Below, piece by piece: positions 34,950-44,506 of a stretch of DNA of 56,472 nucleotides. The notes beneath the pieces were generated by a model, which was not told the origin of the DNA, did not search any database, and saw nothing but the letters and a program-made list of their open reading frames with translations. The position numbers and the translations under genes are program-made. Within the stretch, counting starts at the first letter, position 1, and each line of letters begins with the position of its first letter. The stretch covers positions 1-56,472 of the forward strand of contig NZ_PPSM01000013.1 of assembly GCF_002916655.1 (NCBI RefSeq). The letters run 5' to 3'. This DNA is from Novosphingobium sp. HII-3 (GTDB lineage: Bacteria; Pseudomonadota; Alphaproteobacteria; Sphingomonadales; Sphingomonadaceae).

Positions 34950-35975
34950 ATGGCGAAAACCATGAAGGCGGCGGTCGTCCGCGAATTCGGCAAGCCCCTG
35001 GTCATCGAGGAGGCGCCGATCCCGGCGGTCGGCCCCGGGCAGATCCTGGTCAAGATTGCGGCAACCGGCGTGTGCCATACCGACCTGCACGCGGCAGAAG
35101 GAGACTGGCCGGTCAAGCCCAACCCGCCCTTCATTCCTGGCCATGAAGGCGTCGGGCATGTCGCCGCCGTCGGTGCAGGCGTCACCCATGTGAAGGAAGG
35201 CGACCGGGTCGGTGTGCCCTGGCTCTACACCGCCTGCGGGCACTGCGTGCATTGCCTGGGTGGCTGGGAGACGCTTTGCCACGAACAGCAGAACACCGGC
35301 TATTCGGTCAATGGCAGCTTTGCCGAATATGTCCTCGCCGATCCCAACTATGTTGGTCACCTTCCCGACAATGTCGACTTCCTCGACATTGCGCCGATCC
35401 TCTGCGCGGGCGTCACCGTCTACAAGGGATTGAAGGCCACCGAGGCCCGACCCGGCGAGTGGGTGGTCGTCTCCGGCATTGGCGGGCTCGGCCACATGGC
35501 GGTGCAATATGCCCGAGCCATGGGTCTCAATGTGGCCGCGGTCGACATCGACGATAGCAAGCTCGACCTCGCTACACGCCTTGGCGCCACACTGACGGTC
35601 AACGCGCGCAACGAGGACCCTTCGGCAGCGCTCAAGAAAGCCATTGGCGGCGCGCACGGGGCGCTGGTGACCGCCGTTTCGCCCAAGGCGTTCCAGCAGG
35701 CGCTCGGCATGGTCCGGCGCGGCGGCACGGTCGCGCTCAACGGCCTGCCGCCGGGCGACTTCCCGTTGTCGATCTTCGACACCGTGCTGAACGGCATTAC
35801 CGTGCGCGGCTCGATCGTTGGCACGCGGCTCGATCTGCTCGAGGCACTGGCGTTCGCCGGCGAGGGCAAGGTCAAGGCCACGGTCCATGCGGACAGGCTC
35901 GAGAACATCAACGACGTCTTCTCCCGCATGCATCATGGCGACATCGAGGGCCGGATCGTCCTCGACCTCGCCTGA
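34950..35975 (+). CDS. adhP: Zinc-dependent alcohol dehydrogenase (AdhP-like)
   Basis: The product is 341 residues. The catalytic zinc region is [18 protein letters not shown], then [12 protein letters not shown]; the structural zinc Cys residues are in [15 protein letters not shown]; the NAD site is [18 protein letters not shown]. It matches AdhP-type ethanol-active dehydrogenases. ATG 34950 follows AAAGGAGAAACGG. With the aldehyde dehydrogenase it forms an alcohol-to-acid pathway. The link to copper is only by position. Confidence 0.92.
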   Translation: MAKTMKAAVVREFGKPLVIEEAPIPAVGPGQILVKIAATGVCHTDLHAAEGDWPVKPNPPFIPGHEGVGHVAAVGAGVTHVKEGDRVGVPWLYTACGHCVHCLGGWETLCHEQQNTGYSVNGSFAEYVLADPNYVGHLPDNVDFLDIAPILCAGVTVYKGLKATEARPGEWVVVSGIGGLGHMAVQYARAMGLNVAAVDIDDSKLDLATRLGATLTVNARNEDPSAALKKAIGGAHGALVTAVSPKAFQQALGMVRRGGTVALNGLPPGDFPLSIFDTVLNGITVRGSIVGTRLDLLEALAFAGEGKVKATVHADRLENINDVFSRMHHGDIEGRIVLDLA

Positions 35976-36000
35976 AGCCGACTTCGCGAAAGTACAGTTC

Positions 36001-37707
36001 ATGTCTCCCTTACATATCCGGCCGATCGCGCGGCGCCGTTTCGTCCAGGGGCTGGCGATCGGCGGCGCGGTCGCCGGTTTCGCCCCGGCGCTTCTCGCGC
36101 GATCCGCACCAACCTTGCCCGCTGAGCTGAGCGGGACCGAGTTCGACCTCGAGATCGCCGAGCTGCCGGTCAACTTCACCGGCAAACGCCGTATCGCGAC
36201 CGCCGTGAACGGCAGCGTGCCCGCGCCGGTCCTGCGCCTGCGCGAAGGCGACACGGTCACGCTGCGCGTACGCAACGGCCTCAAGGAGATGTCGAGCATC
36301 CATTGGCACGGCATCATCGTGCCGGCGGAGATGGACGGCGTGCCCGGCATCAGCTTTGCCGGCATCGCGCCGGGCGAGACCTTCACCTATCGCTTCGAGG
36401 TCCGCCAGAGCGGAACCTACTGGTATCACGCTCACACGCTCGCCGAGCAGACGGGACTCTATGGAGCGATCATCGTGGAGCCAAAACAGGTGCCGACGGC
36501 GCGGGCGCCCGATCGCGACTATTGCATCGTGCTCAGCGACTGGTCGGACGAGCCGCCGTTGCAGATCTTCCTCAATCTCAAGAAGCAGAGCAGCTACTAT
36601 AATTTTGCGCAGCCGACCGCCGGCGATTTCCTCAAGGATGTCGGCACCATGGGCTTGGGCAAGGCGCTCGAGCGGCGGCGGATGTGGAACAGCTCGCGGA
36701 TGAACCCGACCGACTACAGCGATGTCTCTGCCGCGACCTACACCTATCTGATGAACGGCGCGCCGCCCGCCGGCAACTGGACCGGTATCGCCGCGCCCGG
36801 CGAGCGCGTGCGCCTGCGCTTCGTCGGCGCGGGGACGGCGACGTTCTTCGACGTGCGGATCCCCGGGGTCGAGCTGACGGTCGTATCGACCGACGGGCAG
36901 CCGGTCGAGCCGGTCACGGTCGAGGAATTCCGGATCGGCCCGGGCGAGACCTACGACGTCGAGTTCACCATGCCCGAGGGCGGCGCCCGCACCATCTTCG
37001 CGCAGGCGATCGATCGGAGCGGCTATGCGCGTGGCACGATCGCACCGGCCCCGGGCATGGCGGCAGCCGTGCCGCCGCTCGATGCCCGGACCTGGCTCGA
37101 GCCGGTCGACATGATGGGCGCGATGGCGACGATGGGCGCAATGGGAGGCGACGCGCATGCCGGGCACGGCATGACCGAGATGCCGGCCAGGGCACGGCAC
37201 GCCCGCACCGAATATGGCGCCAATACCGACATGCGCGTCGACTATCCGCGCACCAATCTCGACGATCCCGGCGCCGGGCTGCGCGGGCGCGGCTGGCGCG
37301 TGCTGACGCTGGCCGATCTGCGCACGCCGGGCGGCGATCCCGACCCGCGCGAGCCCGAGCGCGACATCGAGCTGCATCTGACGGGCAATATGGAACGGTT
37401 CATCTGGTCGCTCGACGGCATCAAGCTCAACGATTCCAGGCCGCTTCATTTCAAGCCAAACGAGCGGCTGCGCGTCACCTTCGTCAACGACACGATGATG
37501 GCGCATCCGATGCATCTGCACGGCATGTGGAGCGATGTCGAAGGCCCGGACGGCGCCTTCCAGGTCCGCAAGCATACGGTCGTGGTCCAGCCCGCCCAGC
37601 GGGTGAGCTTCCGCGTCACCGCCGACGCCATGGGCCGATGGGCCTTCCACTGCCATCTGCTCTATCACATGGCGGCCGGCATGTTCCGGGAGGTGGTGGT
37701 CGCATGA
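36001..37707 (+). CDS. copA: CopA-type multicopper oxidase, third copy
   Basis: The product is 568 residues with a Tat signal (ARRRFVQGLAIGG). Motifs are IHWHGIIVP, WYHAHTLAEQ, HPMHLHGMW and FHCHLLYHMAAGM. The Met-rich insert is short (MMGAMATMGAMGGDAHAGHG), unlike the two longer copies, and WYHAH replaces WYHSH. It is a different subgroup with its own CopB. No ECF-type promoter precedes it; ATG 36001 has only a weak ribosome site and lies 25 bp after adhP, suggesting read-through from the dehydrogenases. Confidence 0.92.
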   Translation: MSPLHIRPIARRRFVQGLAIGGAVAGFAPALLARSAPTLPAELSGTEFDLEIAELPVNFTGKRRIATAVNGSVPAPVLRLREGDTVTLRVRNGLKEMSSIHWHGIIVPAEMDGVPGISFAGIAPGETFTYRFEVRQSGTYWYHAHTLAEQTGLYGAIIVEPKQVPTARAPDRDYCIVLSDWSDEPPLQIFLNLKKQSSYYNFAQPTAGDFLKDVGTMGLGKALERRRMWNSSRMNPTDYSDVSAATYTYLMNGAPPAGNWTGIAAPGERVRLRFVGAGTATFFDVRIPGVELTVVSTDGQPVEPVTVEEFRIGPGETYDVEFTMPEGGARTIFAQAIDRSGYARGTIAPAPGMAAAVPPLDARTWLEPVDMMGAMATMGAMGGDAHAGHGMTEMPARARHARTEYGANTDMRVDYPRTNLDDPGAGLRGRGWRVLTLADLRTPGGDPDPREPERDIELHLTGNMERFIWSLDGIKLNDSRPLHFKPNERLRVTFVNDTMMAHPMHLHGMWSDVEGPDGAFQVRKHTVVVQPAQRVSFRVTADAMGRWAFHCHLLYHMAAGMFREVVVA

Positions 37708-38690
37708 TCCGGATTTTCCCCTCGCGCGGCATCGCTCTTGGCGCTGCCCTCTTCCTGGCGCCGGCGATCACGGCTCCCGCCCTCGCGCAGGATGCCTCGC
37801 CCCCGTCGCCCGCCGCCACCCCTGCCCAAACGGCCACTCCCGCTCAGCACACCCCTTCCGCGCAAGGCTCTCAGGACCATGCGGGCATGGACATGCCGGG
37901 CATGGATATGACCGACACGAAGGCGTCCGGTAACGGCGCCACGATGGACATGGGCTCGATGCAGGGTGGCAAGGCCCCGCCGGACGCGCGCAACTCGGAC
38001 GATTATGCCGACGGCTATCGCAACTCGACGCTGCCGGGCTATGAGATGGCCGACAAGCTCTCGATCCCCAAGATACTTGTCGATGAGCTCGAATTCGCCA
38101 GCGGCAACGAGGGTCAGGGCGTGGGTTGGACCGTGCTCGTCACCAAGGGTCAGGACAATGACAAGCTCTGGCTGCGCAGCCAGGGCCTCAAGAACTCCCG
38201 CGACCAACGTCTCGATCCGGAGAGCAGCGTCGAGGCGCTGTGGTGGCACAGCAAGAACCCGTTCTGGGGCACGCTGCTCGGGGTCAGGCAGGATCTCGGC
38301 AAGGGCGCGACGACATGGCTGGCCGCCGGCGTCGAGGGACTGGCGCCTTATTGGTTCGACGTCCAGCTCACCGGCTATGTAGGAACCGATGGGCGTCTCG
38401 CGGCGCGCGCCAAGGCCTCCTATGAGGTCCTGTTCACCAATCGGTTGATCCTCACACCGCAGGTAGAGACCAATATCTATTCGAAGCGGTCGAGAGATCG
38501 GCAGCTTGGCAGCGGCTTCAGCAATGTCGAGCTGAGCGGACGGTTGCGCTACGAGGTGTCGCGCAAGTTCGCGCCCTATATCGGCTTCGTCTGGGAGCGT
38601 GCGTTCGATGGCACGGCGGGCTTCCGACGCCTGCGGGGCGAGGGGTCATCCGAACACCGGCTGGTGATCGGCTTGCGCGCTTGGTGGTGA
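37704..38690 (+). CDS. copB: CopB-type outer-membrane copper-resistance protein, third copy
   Basis: The product is 328 residues: a signal peptide ending ALAQ, a short Met/His segment (HAGMDMPGMDMTDTK) and the CopB barrel domain with NPFWGTLLGVRQDLGKGATT, TNRLILTPQVETN and SRKFAPYIGFVWER. It is shorter than the other two CopB proteins. ATGA overlap with copA. Confidence 0.9.
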   Translation: MIRIFPSRGIALGAALFLAPAITAPALAQDASPPSPAATPAQTATPAQHTPSAQGSQDHAGMDMPGMDMTDTKASGNGATMDMGSMQGGKAPPDARNSDDYADGYRNSTLPGYEMADKLSIPKILVDELEFASGNEGQGVGWTVLVTKGQDNDKLWLRSQGLKNSRDQRLDPESSVEALWWHSKNPFWGTLLGVRQDLGKGATTWLAAGVEGLAPYWFDVQLTGYVGTDGRLAARAKASYEVLFTNRLILTPQVETNIYSKRSRDRQLGSGFSNVELSGRLRYEVSRKFAPYIGFVWERAFDGTAGFRRLRGEGSSEHRLVIGLRAWW

Positions 38691-39919
38691 TACCGGCTCT
38701 CCGACGAACCGCTGACCCGCTTGTTCCCCAAGGCGAATCACACGATGGCAAGCGTGGTCAATCCTCCTTCATTGTGTTGCTGCTCGCGGCGGTGTCGGCC
38801 TCGGCAGGGCAGACGGCCATTCTCGCTTTCCTTCCGACCCTGGTCGACCCAAATCCCGGCGGGCTTTCCTCAGCGCATGATTTTCATGTCGCGAGCTTGA
38901 CCGCCGTCCACCCGCTGGCAGCACTGGTGGCGGCACCGCTTTGGGGCTGGATTGCCGACCGGGTCGACTACCGCGTCATGTTGCGCACAGCGCTCATTAT
39001 CCTCGCGATGGTGACTGCACCAGTTGGCCTCGTAGCTCTGCCGACTCTCTACGTTTTGCGCACGGTCGCGGGGATGGCGGCCGCCGCCATCATACCGCTT
39101 GCGCTGCTCAGTGCGAGTTTCGCCGCGGTCAGCCGTGGGGAGCAGGCGCGGCGTTTCACCTGGTTGACGGGGTCTGTATTTTTGGGAGACCTCGGCGGAC
39201 CGCTTTTGGCGGAAGCCTCCGTTGCGATCATGCCCGGCGCGCCGCTCATGATCGTTGCTGCCAGCATCGGCACCGTCGCGGGGTCGCTTTGCCTTGTAAG
39301 CCTGCCAGGCCGCTGTGCGCACTGCCTCGACTCAGGAGATCCGCCGCCGCCGACAGTCTGCGCCACGGGAGTCCTATTACTCATCACGATCGCTGCGGGG
39401 GCCGGGCTTGCCGCTATGCACGTCAATCTCCTGATGACGCGCAGTGCGGTCTCGCTGAGCCGCGAGCAGATCGCCTGGATGCTCAGTCTTTGCGGATTCG
39501 GCATGCTGGCGGCGCAGATCTTTCATGCAAGGCTCGATTGGTTAGTGAAGGTTCCCGGGCGTCTTGCCGGATTGACGCTCGGTTTGCTGGCAGCGGCGCT
39601 CGTTGCCTTTCCACTCGCATCAAGCATAGCCGATATGAGCGTGTTCATCCTGGTCGCCGGTTGGAGCTCGGCGAGCCTGCGATTGGTCACAAGCTTCTGG
39701 ATCAGCGGTTCTGCGGCGGCCTCAGGGGTGAGGCTTGGCCTCCAGCATTCGGCTGCCAGCATCGGGCAGGCACTGGCGCCCGTGGCGCTCGCTTTCGCCG
39801 CACCCGGCGCTCAGCCTCTCGTCCTCTGGAGCATTGCCGGCCTGTCGCTCCTGCTGCTTGTGGTCCTGCCACTAGCTTGGAAACGGCCCTCTTCAGGTGC
39901 TAATTCGTCAGGCGGATAA
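38687..39919 (+). CDS. MFS transporter
   Basis: The product is about 410 residues with twelve hydrophobic segments and the MFS loop WGWIADRVDYRVMLR after the second helix. LTGSVFLGDLGGPLLAE fits the TM5 region of drug/metabolite exporters. The start is uncertain: GTG 38687, GTG 38684 or TTG 38681 all overlap the copB stop. The substrate is unknown; export of a metallophore or stress metabolite is possible but not shown. Confidence 0.8.
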   Translation: MIPALRRTADPLVPQGESHDGKRGQSSFIVLLLAAVSASAGQTAILAFLPTLVDPNPGGLSSAHDFHVASLTAVHPLAALVAAPLWGWIADRVDYRVMLRTALIILAMVTAPVGLVALPTLYVLRTVAGMAAAAIIPLALLSASFAAVSRGEQARRFTWLTGSVFLGDLGGPLLAEASVAIMPGAPLMIVAASIGTVAGSLCLVSLPGRCAHCLDSGDPPPPTVCATGVLLLITIAAGAGLAAMHVNLLMTRSAVSLSREQIAWMLSLCGFGMLAAQIFHARLDWLVKVPGRLAGLTLGLLAAALVAFPLASSIADMSVFILVAGWSSASLRLVTSFWISGSAAASGVRLGLQHSAASIGQALAPVALAFAAPGAQPLVLWSIAGLSLLLLVVLPLAWKRPSSGANSSGG

Positions 39920-40100
39920 GGGGAGCGCGTAAATCGATATGAATCGTACCGTCCACCACTATCCAAGATGTGTTGCTGTGACAAATGAGCCCAGCCGCGG
40001 GCAAGGCCCTTGGGCGCAGCTGGGTTGGTTTCCTCTGGAAAAACGACGTGCTCGTGTCCCCACCTGGCCTCTTTAGCGTTGGCGGTCGGACGCGGTCCAT

Positions 40101-40514
40101 TTACTCATTCGACGAGAGGCGTCTGTGACGGCCGATTGCCTCGAGGAGTAGACGGCTCCTTAGTGGTTTAGTGATCATGTGATCAAAGCCCGCGTCGGCA
40201 GCGCGGCGGGCGAGAACCTCGTCATGGAAGCCCGAAATCATGATGGAGCATCCGGACCAGCCCAGCGATCGGAGTTGGCGCAGGATCGAAAAGCCATCAA
40301 TGTCCGGCATGCGATAATCAACAATCAGGCAATTGGCTCGCTTGGAATGCGGATCGGCCAAAAGCGCGCTACCACTTGTATAGCTACAGACGCAGTAGCC
40401 ACGGGATCTAAGGAGAAGCTGAAGGGCACGCCGAACACCCGGGTCGTCGTCGGAGACGAGGATGGTGTAGCGCCCATCACCTTGTGTGTCAGAAAACGAA
40501 GACATCTCGCGCGA
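40101..40514 (-). CDS. Single-domain response-regulator receiver
   Basis: The product is about 137 residues with only a receiver domain: SDDDPGVRR acidic pocket, phospho-acceptor Asp in LIVDYRMPDIDG, MISG and the switch Lys in ITKPLRSR. It has no output domain, so it may act as a phosphate sink or partner for the FixL kinase. ATG 40514 is chosen; 40550 or 40502 are alternatives. It lies 75 bp downstream of fixJ in the same direction. Confidence 0.82.
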   Translation of the reverse strand, partial: SREMSSFSDTQGDGRYTILVSDDDPGVRRALQLLLRSRGYCVCSYTSGSALLADPHSKRANCLIVDYRMPDIDGFSILRQLRSLGWSGCSIMISGFHDEVLARRAADAGFDHMITKPLRSRLLLEAIGRHRRLSSNE

Positions 40515-40588
40515 CATGAGGACCTGTTGCATCACGGCAATGGCTCGCACGATGCGGCATCCTCGTCGCTACGTAGAGGGCGCAGTTA

Positions 40589-41209
40589 TCACGTCTTGCG
40601 ACCGAACCCGGCAGCAAAGGCGATCCTCAACGCCTCAGAGAGATTGCGGACCTCGAGCTTGGCCATGAGGCTGGCGCGGTGAACCTCGACCGTCCGGGAT
40701 GAGCAACCCAGATCATAGGCGATCGTCTTGTTGGGCAAGCCGTTCGCCAATCCTTCCAGCACTTCCTGCTCGCGGGGGGTCAAGGCAGCAACCCGCACCT
40801 CGGCTTCCGACGATTCCAGCGCGCGAAGGTCGACATCGTCGAGACGAGCGAAAGCGCGCCTCACGGCCTCGAGCAGGGCAGCCTTCTCGAAGGGCTTTTC
40901 GAGAAAGTCAATCGCGCCGCCTTTCATAGCCTGCACAGCTACCGACACATCGCCGTGGCCGGTCAGGACGATGACCGGCATGTTGATCCCACGCGCAGCC
41001 ATAGTGGTCTGGACTTGGAGACCGTCCATTTCAGGCATCCGCACATCCAAGATAACGCAGCCTACTTCAGCGGACTTCGCTGTCCTGAGAAATTCCACTC
41101 CGGAGGTGTAGGCGATGACATCATAGCCCGCGGTTTTGAGCGCGAAGCTTGCCGCCTTGCGGATGCTCTCCTCGTCGTCGACCAGATGAATGATGCGTCT
41201 ATCCCCCAT
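40589..41209 (-). CDS. fixJ: FixJ-like response regulator
   Basis: The product is 206 residues. It has a receiver with LVDDEESIRKAA, phospho-acceptor Asp in ILDVRMPEMDG, VLTGHGDV and FLEKPFEK; and a LuxR-type helix-turn-helix, LTPREQEVLEGLANGLPNKT, SRTVEVHRASLMAKL. It pairs with the FixL kinase: the ATG at 41209 lies within the last codons of fixL behind AAGGAGGAAC. It is expected to activate target promoters when phosphorylated. Confidence 0.92.
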   Translation of the reverse strand: MGDRRIIHLVDDEESIRKAASFALKTAGYDVIAYTSGVEFLRTAKSAEVGCVILDVRMPEMDGLQVQTTMAARGINMPVIVLTGHGDVSVAVQAMKGGAIDFLEKPFEKAALLEAVRRAFARLDDVDLRALESSEAEVRVAALTPREQEVLEGLANGLPNKTIAYDLGCSSRTVEVHRASLMAKLEVRNLSEALRIAFAAGFGRKT

Positions 41210-42734
41210 GTTCCTCCTTCGCCCGCGCGTGGATCAGCGTGAAGTGAAAGCGCGCGCCGCCGCGGTCGGGGCGCTCCATCCAGATACGGCCCCCATGCGC
41301 TTCGATGATGGTCCGGCAGATCGAAAGGCCGAGGCCCATGCCGTCGGCCTTTGTCGACTTGAACGCCGTGAAGAGCTGCTCCCGGACCTCGTCGGCGATG
41401 CCGGGGCCGGTATCCGCCACGGTCACCTCGATCAGCCCGTCAGGGCGCAACCTGGTCGCCACCTTGAGGTCGCGAACCGGACACTCCGCCATCGCCTCGA
41501 TGGCATTGCGCATCAGGTTGACCAGCACCTGCTGGATCTGCACCCTGTCGACGAGGACCGGCGTCGCGGCGGGATCGACTGCAAAGAAGCTGCGGATGCC
41601 GCGCTCGCGGGCGTCGACCAGCGCGAGCTGGCTCGCCTCGGCGATGACCCGCGGCAGCTCGTGGAGGCTCTTGTCGACCTCGCCGCGGGCGACGAAATCG
41701 CGCAGGCGCCGGACGATATGGCCGGCCCGCAGCGTTTCCTGTGCCGCATCATCCATCACCGACCGTAGCGACACGAAGGGTTCGTCGTCCCGCTCGTCGA
41801 GCATGTCGCGGATCGTCTCGAGATAGAGCGCGACCGCGGCAAGCGGCTGGTTGAGCTCATGCGCGAGGGTCGAGGCCATCGTGCCCATCGCGCTCAGCCG
41901 GGAGACATGGACCAGCTCTGCCTGCAGTTCCTTGAGCCTGAGCTCATCCTGCTCCTTGGCGGTGAGATCCCGGATGAAGCCGGTGAACAACCGCTGCCCG
42001 TCTTCACCGGCCTCGCCAACCGACAGCTGCATCGGGAAGGTCGAGCCGTCGCGGCGCTGGCCGACCACGACGCGGCCGAGGCCGATGATCCGGCGCTCGC
42101 CGGTCTGGAGATAATGCGCGATATATTCGTCGTGCCGGTCGCGATCGGGCTGGGGCATCAGGCAGGAGACGTTGCGGCCGACGAGCTCGGTTTCCGAATA
42201 GCCGAACAGGCGTTGGGCGGCCGCGCTGAACGACGTGATGGCGCCGGTCTCGTCGATGATGATCATCGCATCGGGGACGGTCGCCAGGATCGACTGGAGA
42301 TGCTGCTCGCGGGTCTCGATTGACGCCCGGACCGCCGCCTCGTCGGTGACATCGCGACTGATGCAGGCAAAGCCTCGATGTGTGTCGCCTTCGAACAGGG
42401 CGCTGATCGTCAGGCGCGCGAGATATTCCGCGCCGTTCTCGCAGACCCGCCACGCTTCGCGCTCCAGCGTGCCCTCGTGAAGGGCGGCCGCCAGGTCTGC
42501 GCGTGGACGACCCGCCGCAATCTCGTCGGGCGGGTAGAACAGGTCATGGGGCTGTCCCAGGACGCGATCGAGGGGCCAGCATTCGGCACGCTCGCCTTCT
42601 TCATTATAGCTCAGCACGATCCCGGCAGGATCGAGCAGCGTCAGGACATGGCCGCCAGCCTGTCGCAGGAACAGCGGCGCAAGCCGCGCTACGTCGCTGG
42701 CAATCTCGTCCGGCCCGCGCCTCGTGTCGACCAT
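41199..42734 (-). CDS. fixL: FixL-like oxygen-sensing histidine kinase with a haem PAS domain
   Basis: The product is 511 residues with two PAS domains (about 20-130 and 145-260). The second matches the FixL haem PAS: RHDEYIAHYLQTGERRIIGL followed by GRVVVGQRRDGSTFPMQL. His201 and Arg221 fall where Bradyrhizobium FixL has its haem ligand His200 and oxygen-contacting Arg220. HisKA (TLAHELNQPLAAV, His292) and HATPase (NLMRNAIEAM, DTGPGIADE, GMGLGLSI) follow. There are no membrane helices, so it is cytosolic. It should respond to oxygen; copper sensing is not indicated. Confidence 0.92.
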   Translation of the reverse strand: MVDTRRGPDEIASDVARLAPLFLRQAGGHVLTLLDPAGIVLSYNEEGERAECWPLDRVLGQPHDLFYPPDEIAAGRPRADLAAALHEGTLEREAWRVCENGAEYLARLTISALFEGDTHRGFACISRDVTDEAAVRASIETREQHLQSILATVPDAMIIIDETGAITSFSAAAQRLFGYSETELVGRNVSCLMPQPDRDRHDEYIAHYLQTGERRIIGLGRVVVGQRRDGSTFPMQLSVGEAGEDGQRLFTGFIRDLTAKEQDELRLKELQAELVHVSRLSAMGTMASTLAHELNQPLAAVALYLETIRDMLDERDDEPFVSLRSVMDDAAQETLRAGHIVRRLRDFVARGEVDKSLHELPRVIAEASQLALVDARERGIRSFFAVDPAATPVLVDRVQIQQVLVNLMRNAIEAMAECPVRDLKVATRLRPDGLIEVTVADTGPGIADEVREQLFTAFKSTKADGMGLGLSICRTIIEAHGGRIWMERPDRGGARFHFTLIHARAKEEHGG

Positions 42735-42793
42735 CGTCCCGGCTCACATGCCTGGCCGGGCGCACGGATCCGGGCGTAGCCCGACCGTGCCAC

Positions 42794-43267
42794 TCAGCGC
42801 CGCGCGAGTATGGCCTTCATCTCGTCGATTTCCTGCCGCTGCGAGCGCTTGATCGCTTCGCAAAGCCGGATGACTTCCGGATCGCTGAGCTTTGCTTCCT
42901 GGCACATCAGGATCGCCCCGGAATGATGCGGGATCATCGAGCGCAGAAAGGCCGTGTCGCCGATCGTGGTCTGGGTGCGGATGAGCGCAAAGCTGCCGAA
43001 GAAGGCGACCAGCGACGCGGCGATCAGCGCGATGTTGGCGGCTTTCGACGCGAACATGTGCCCCATGGCGAGGATCATCAGCACCACCATCGGCGCGACC
43101 ATCATCAGCGTCATGTAGAGCATGTTGAGGTTGTTGTAGAAGCTGTCGAGCCCGTCGATCATGACGAACATCACCAGATACATGATGACGCCGCTGATGA
43201 CGGTCTGAACGGCAAGGCTCCAATAGGCGCCCATCTTCCGGGTGTTCATGTGGGACGAATGGTCCAT
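42794..43267 (-). CDS. DUF305 membrane protein, copy 2
   Basis: The product is 157 residues with three hydrophobic helices and the DUF305 domain (DTAFLRSMIPHHSGAILMC, then a QEIDEMKAILARR tail). It is closely similar throughout to the product of 9875-10321. ATG 43267 follows AAGGAGATACGTC. It follows copB2 as the cluster 1 copy follows copB1. Confidence 0.88.
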   Translation of the reverse strand: MDHSSHMNTRKMGAYWSLAVQTVISGVIMYLVMFVMIDGLDSFYNNLNMLYMTLMMVAPMVVLMILAMGHMFASKAANIALIAASLVAFFGSFALIRTQTTIGDTAFLRSMIPHHSGAILMCQEAKLSDPEVIRLCEAIKRSQRQEIDEMKAILARR

Positions 43268-43357
43268 GACGTATCTCCTTCGCTCGGCGCCGGCCGACCT
43301 TGGTATGAGTGTAACGCCCCGCTCTCCTGTTCGCCCCCGCCATCAGCCGTCCTGATG

Positions 43358-44506
43358 CTAAAACCAGAAGCGAACGCCGGCGACGAAGCTGGTCGCATGG
43401 ACGTCCTCGCCGGCAAGCCTCGACAGCCGCGCCGTGTCGCCGGCTTTGCGCAGATAAGAGACGCCGATATAGGGTGCGAACTGGCGGCTAAACTCATAGC
43501 GCAGGCGCGCGCCGAGCTCTATGTTGACCAGCCCCGAACCGATGTCGTTCTCCGGAATATCCTGCGCGGCGAAATTGACCTCGGCGCGCGGCTGCAAGAT
43601 CAGGCGCTGGGTAATGCGCTGGTCGTAATAGCCCTCGACCCGGCCCAGAACATCGCCCTTGGTCGAGAGGAACAGCGCGCCTTCGACTTCGAACATGCCG
43701 GGAGCCAGGCCCTCGACGCCGACCGTCGCGTAAGTGCGGTCGGGCCCGCGGCCGAAGTCCTGGCGGATACCGCCCTGAAGATTGAAATAGGGGTCGATGG
43801 CCCGGCTATAGAGCACCTGCACCTCCGCGCTGTCGATGCCGCGGCCGAACTCGCCTTCGCCCTCGCTCTTGAGCCAGAGCCGGTTGATATCGCCGCCGTA
43901 AAAGCCTTCGCCATCCCAGCGATAGCCATCGCGACCGCTATGCGCTTGATACTCGAACAGGTTGAGCAGCACCTGCCCGAAATTGCTGCCGCCGCTGTCC
44001 TTCATCATGATGTCGCGTGAGCGCGCCATCTCGGCGCCGGGAAAATCACGATCGGCGAAGTGGTCGCTGGGGGGAGGCGGCGGGGGCGCATTGCCGGCCG
44101 GAAGCGCCGTGCCGGTCATTTGCATGCCGGGCATGGCGGTCTGGCCATGCTGCGAATGGTCCATCCCGGGCATGTCCGGCATCGCGCCGTCCTGATGCTG
44201 GGAGTGGTCCATGCCCGGCATGTCCGGCATCGCGGGAGACGCGGGTTGCGGCTGACCGGCCGCATCTCCCTGCGGCGCAGGACTGGCCTGGTGCTGCGAA
44301 TGGTCCATCGCCGAGGTGGCGTCTGGCGCTGGTGTCTGAGCGCGCGGCCTGGCGGCGGCCTTGTCCTTCTTCTTCTCCTGCGCCGGCGCCACTTCGCCCG
44401 GCGGCGCCATGCCGGGCATGCCGTGCATCGAATGATCCTGGGCAAAGGCGGGCGCGGCAGCGAAAAGGGCGATCGCGCTCACCAGCGGCGTGAGGATGCG
44501 GGTCAT
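43358..44506 (-). CDS. copB: CopB-type outer-membrane copper-resistance protein, cluster 2
   Basis: The product is 382 residues: a signal peptide ending AFAQ, Met/His repeats (MPDMPGMDHSQHQ occurring twice, HSMHGMPGM) and the CopB barrel domain sharing HSGRDGYRWDGEGFYGGDIN, YYDQRITQRLILQPR and FAPYIGVSYLRK with cluster 1 CopB. ATG 44506 overlaps the copA2 stop (TAATG). Confidence 0.92.
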   Translation of the reverse strand: MTRILTPLVSAIALFAAAPAFAQDHSMHGMPGMAPPGEVAPAQEKKKDKAAARPRAQTPAPDATSAMDHSQHQASPAPQGDAAGQPQPASPAMPDMPGMDHSQHQDGAMPDMPGMDHSQHGQTAMPGMQMTGTALPAGNAPPPPPPSDHFADRDFPGAEMARSRDIMMKDSGGSNFGQVLLNLFEYQAHSGRDGYRWDGEGFYGGDINRLWLKSEGEGEFGRGIDSAEVQVLYSRAIDPYFNLQGGIRQDFGRGPDRTYATVGVEGLAPGMFEVEGALFLSTKGDVLGRVEGYYDQRITQRLILQPRAEVNFAAQDIPENDIGSGLVNIELGARLRYEFSRQFAPYIGVSYLRKAGDTARLSRLAGEDVHATSFVAGVRFWF

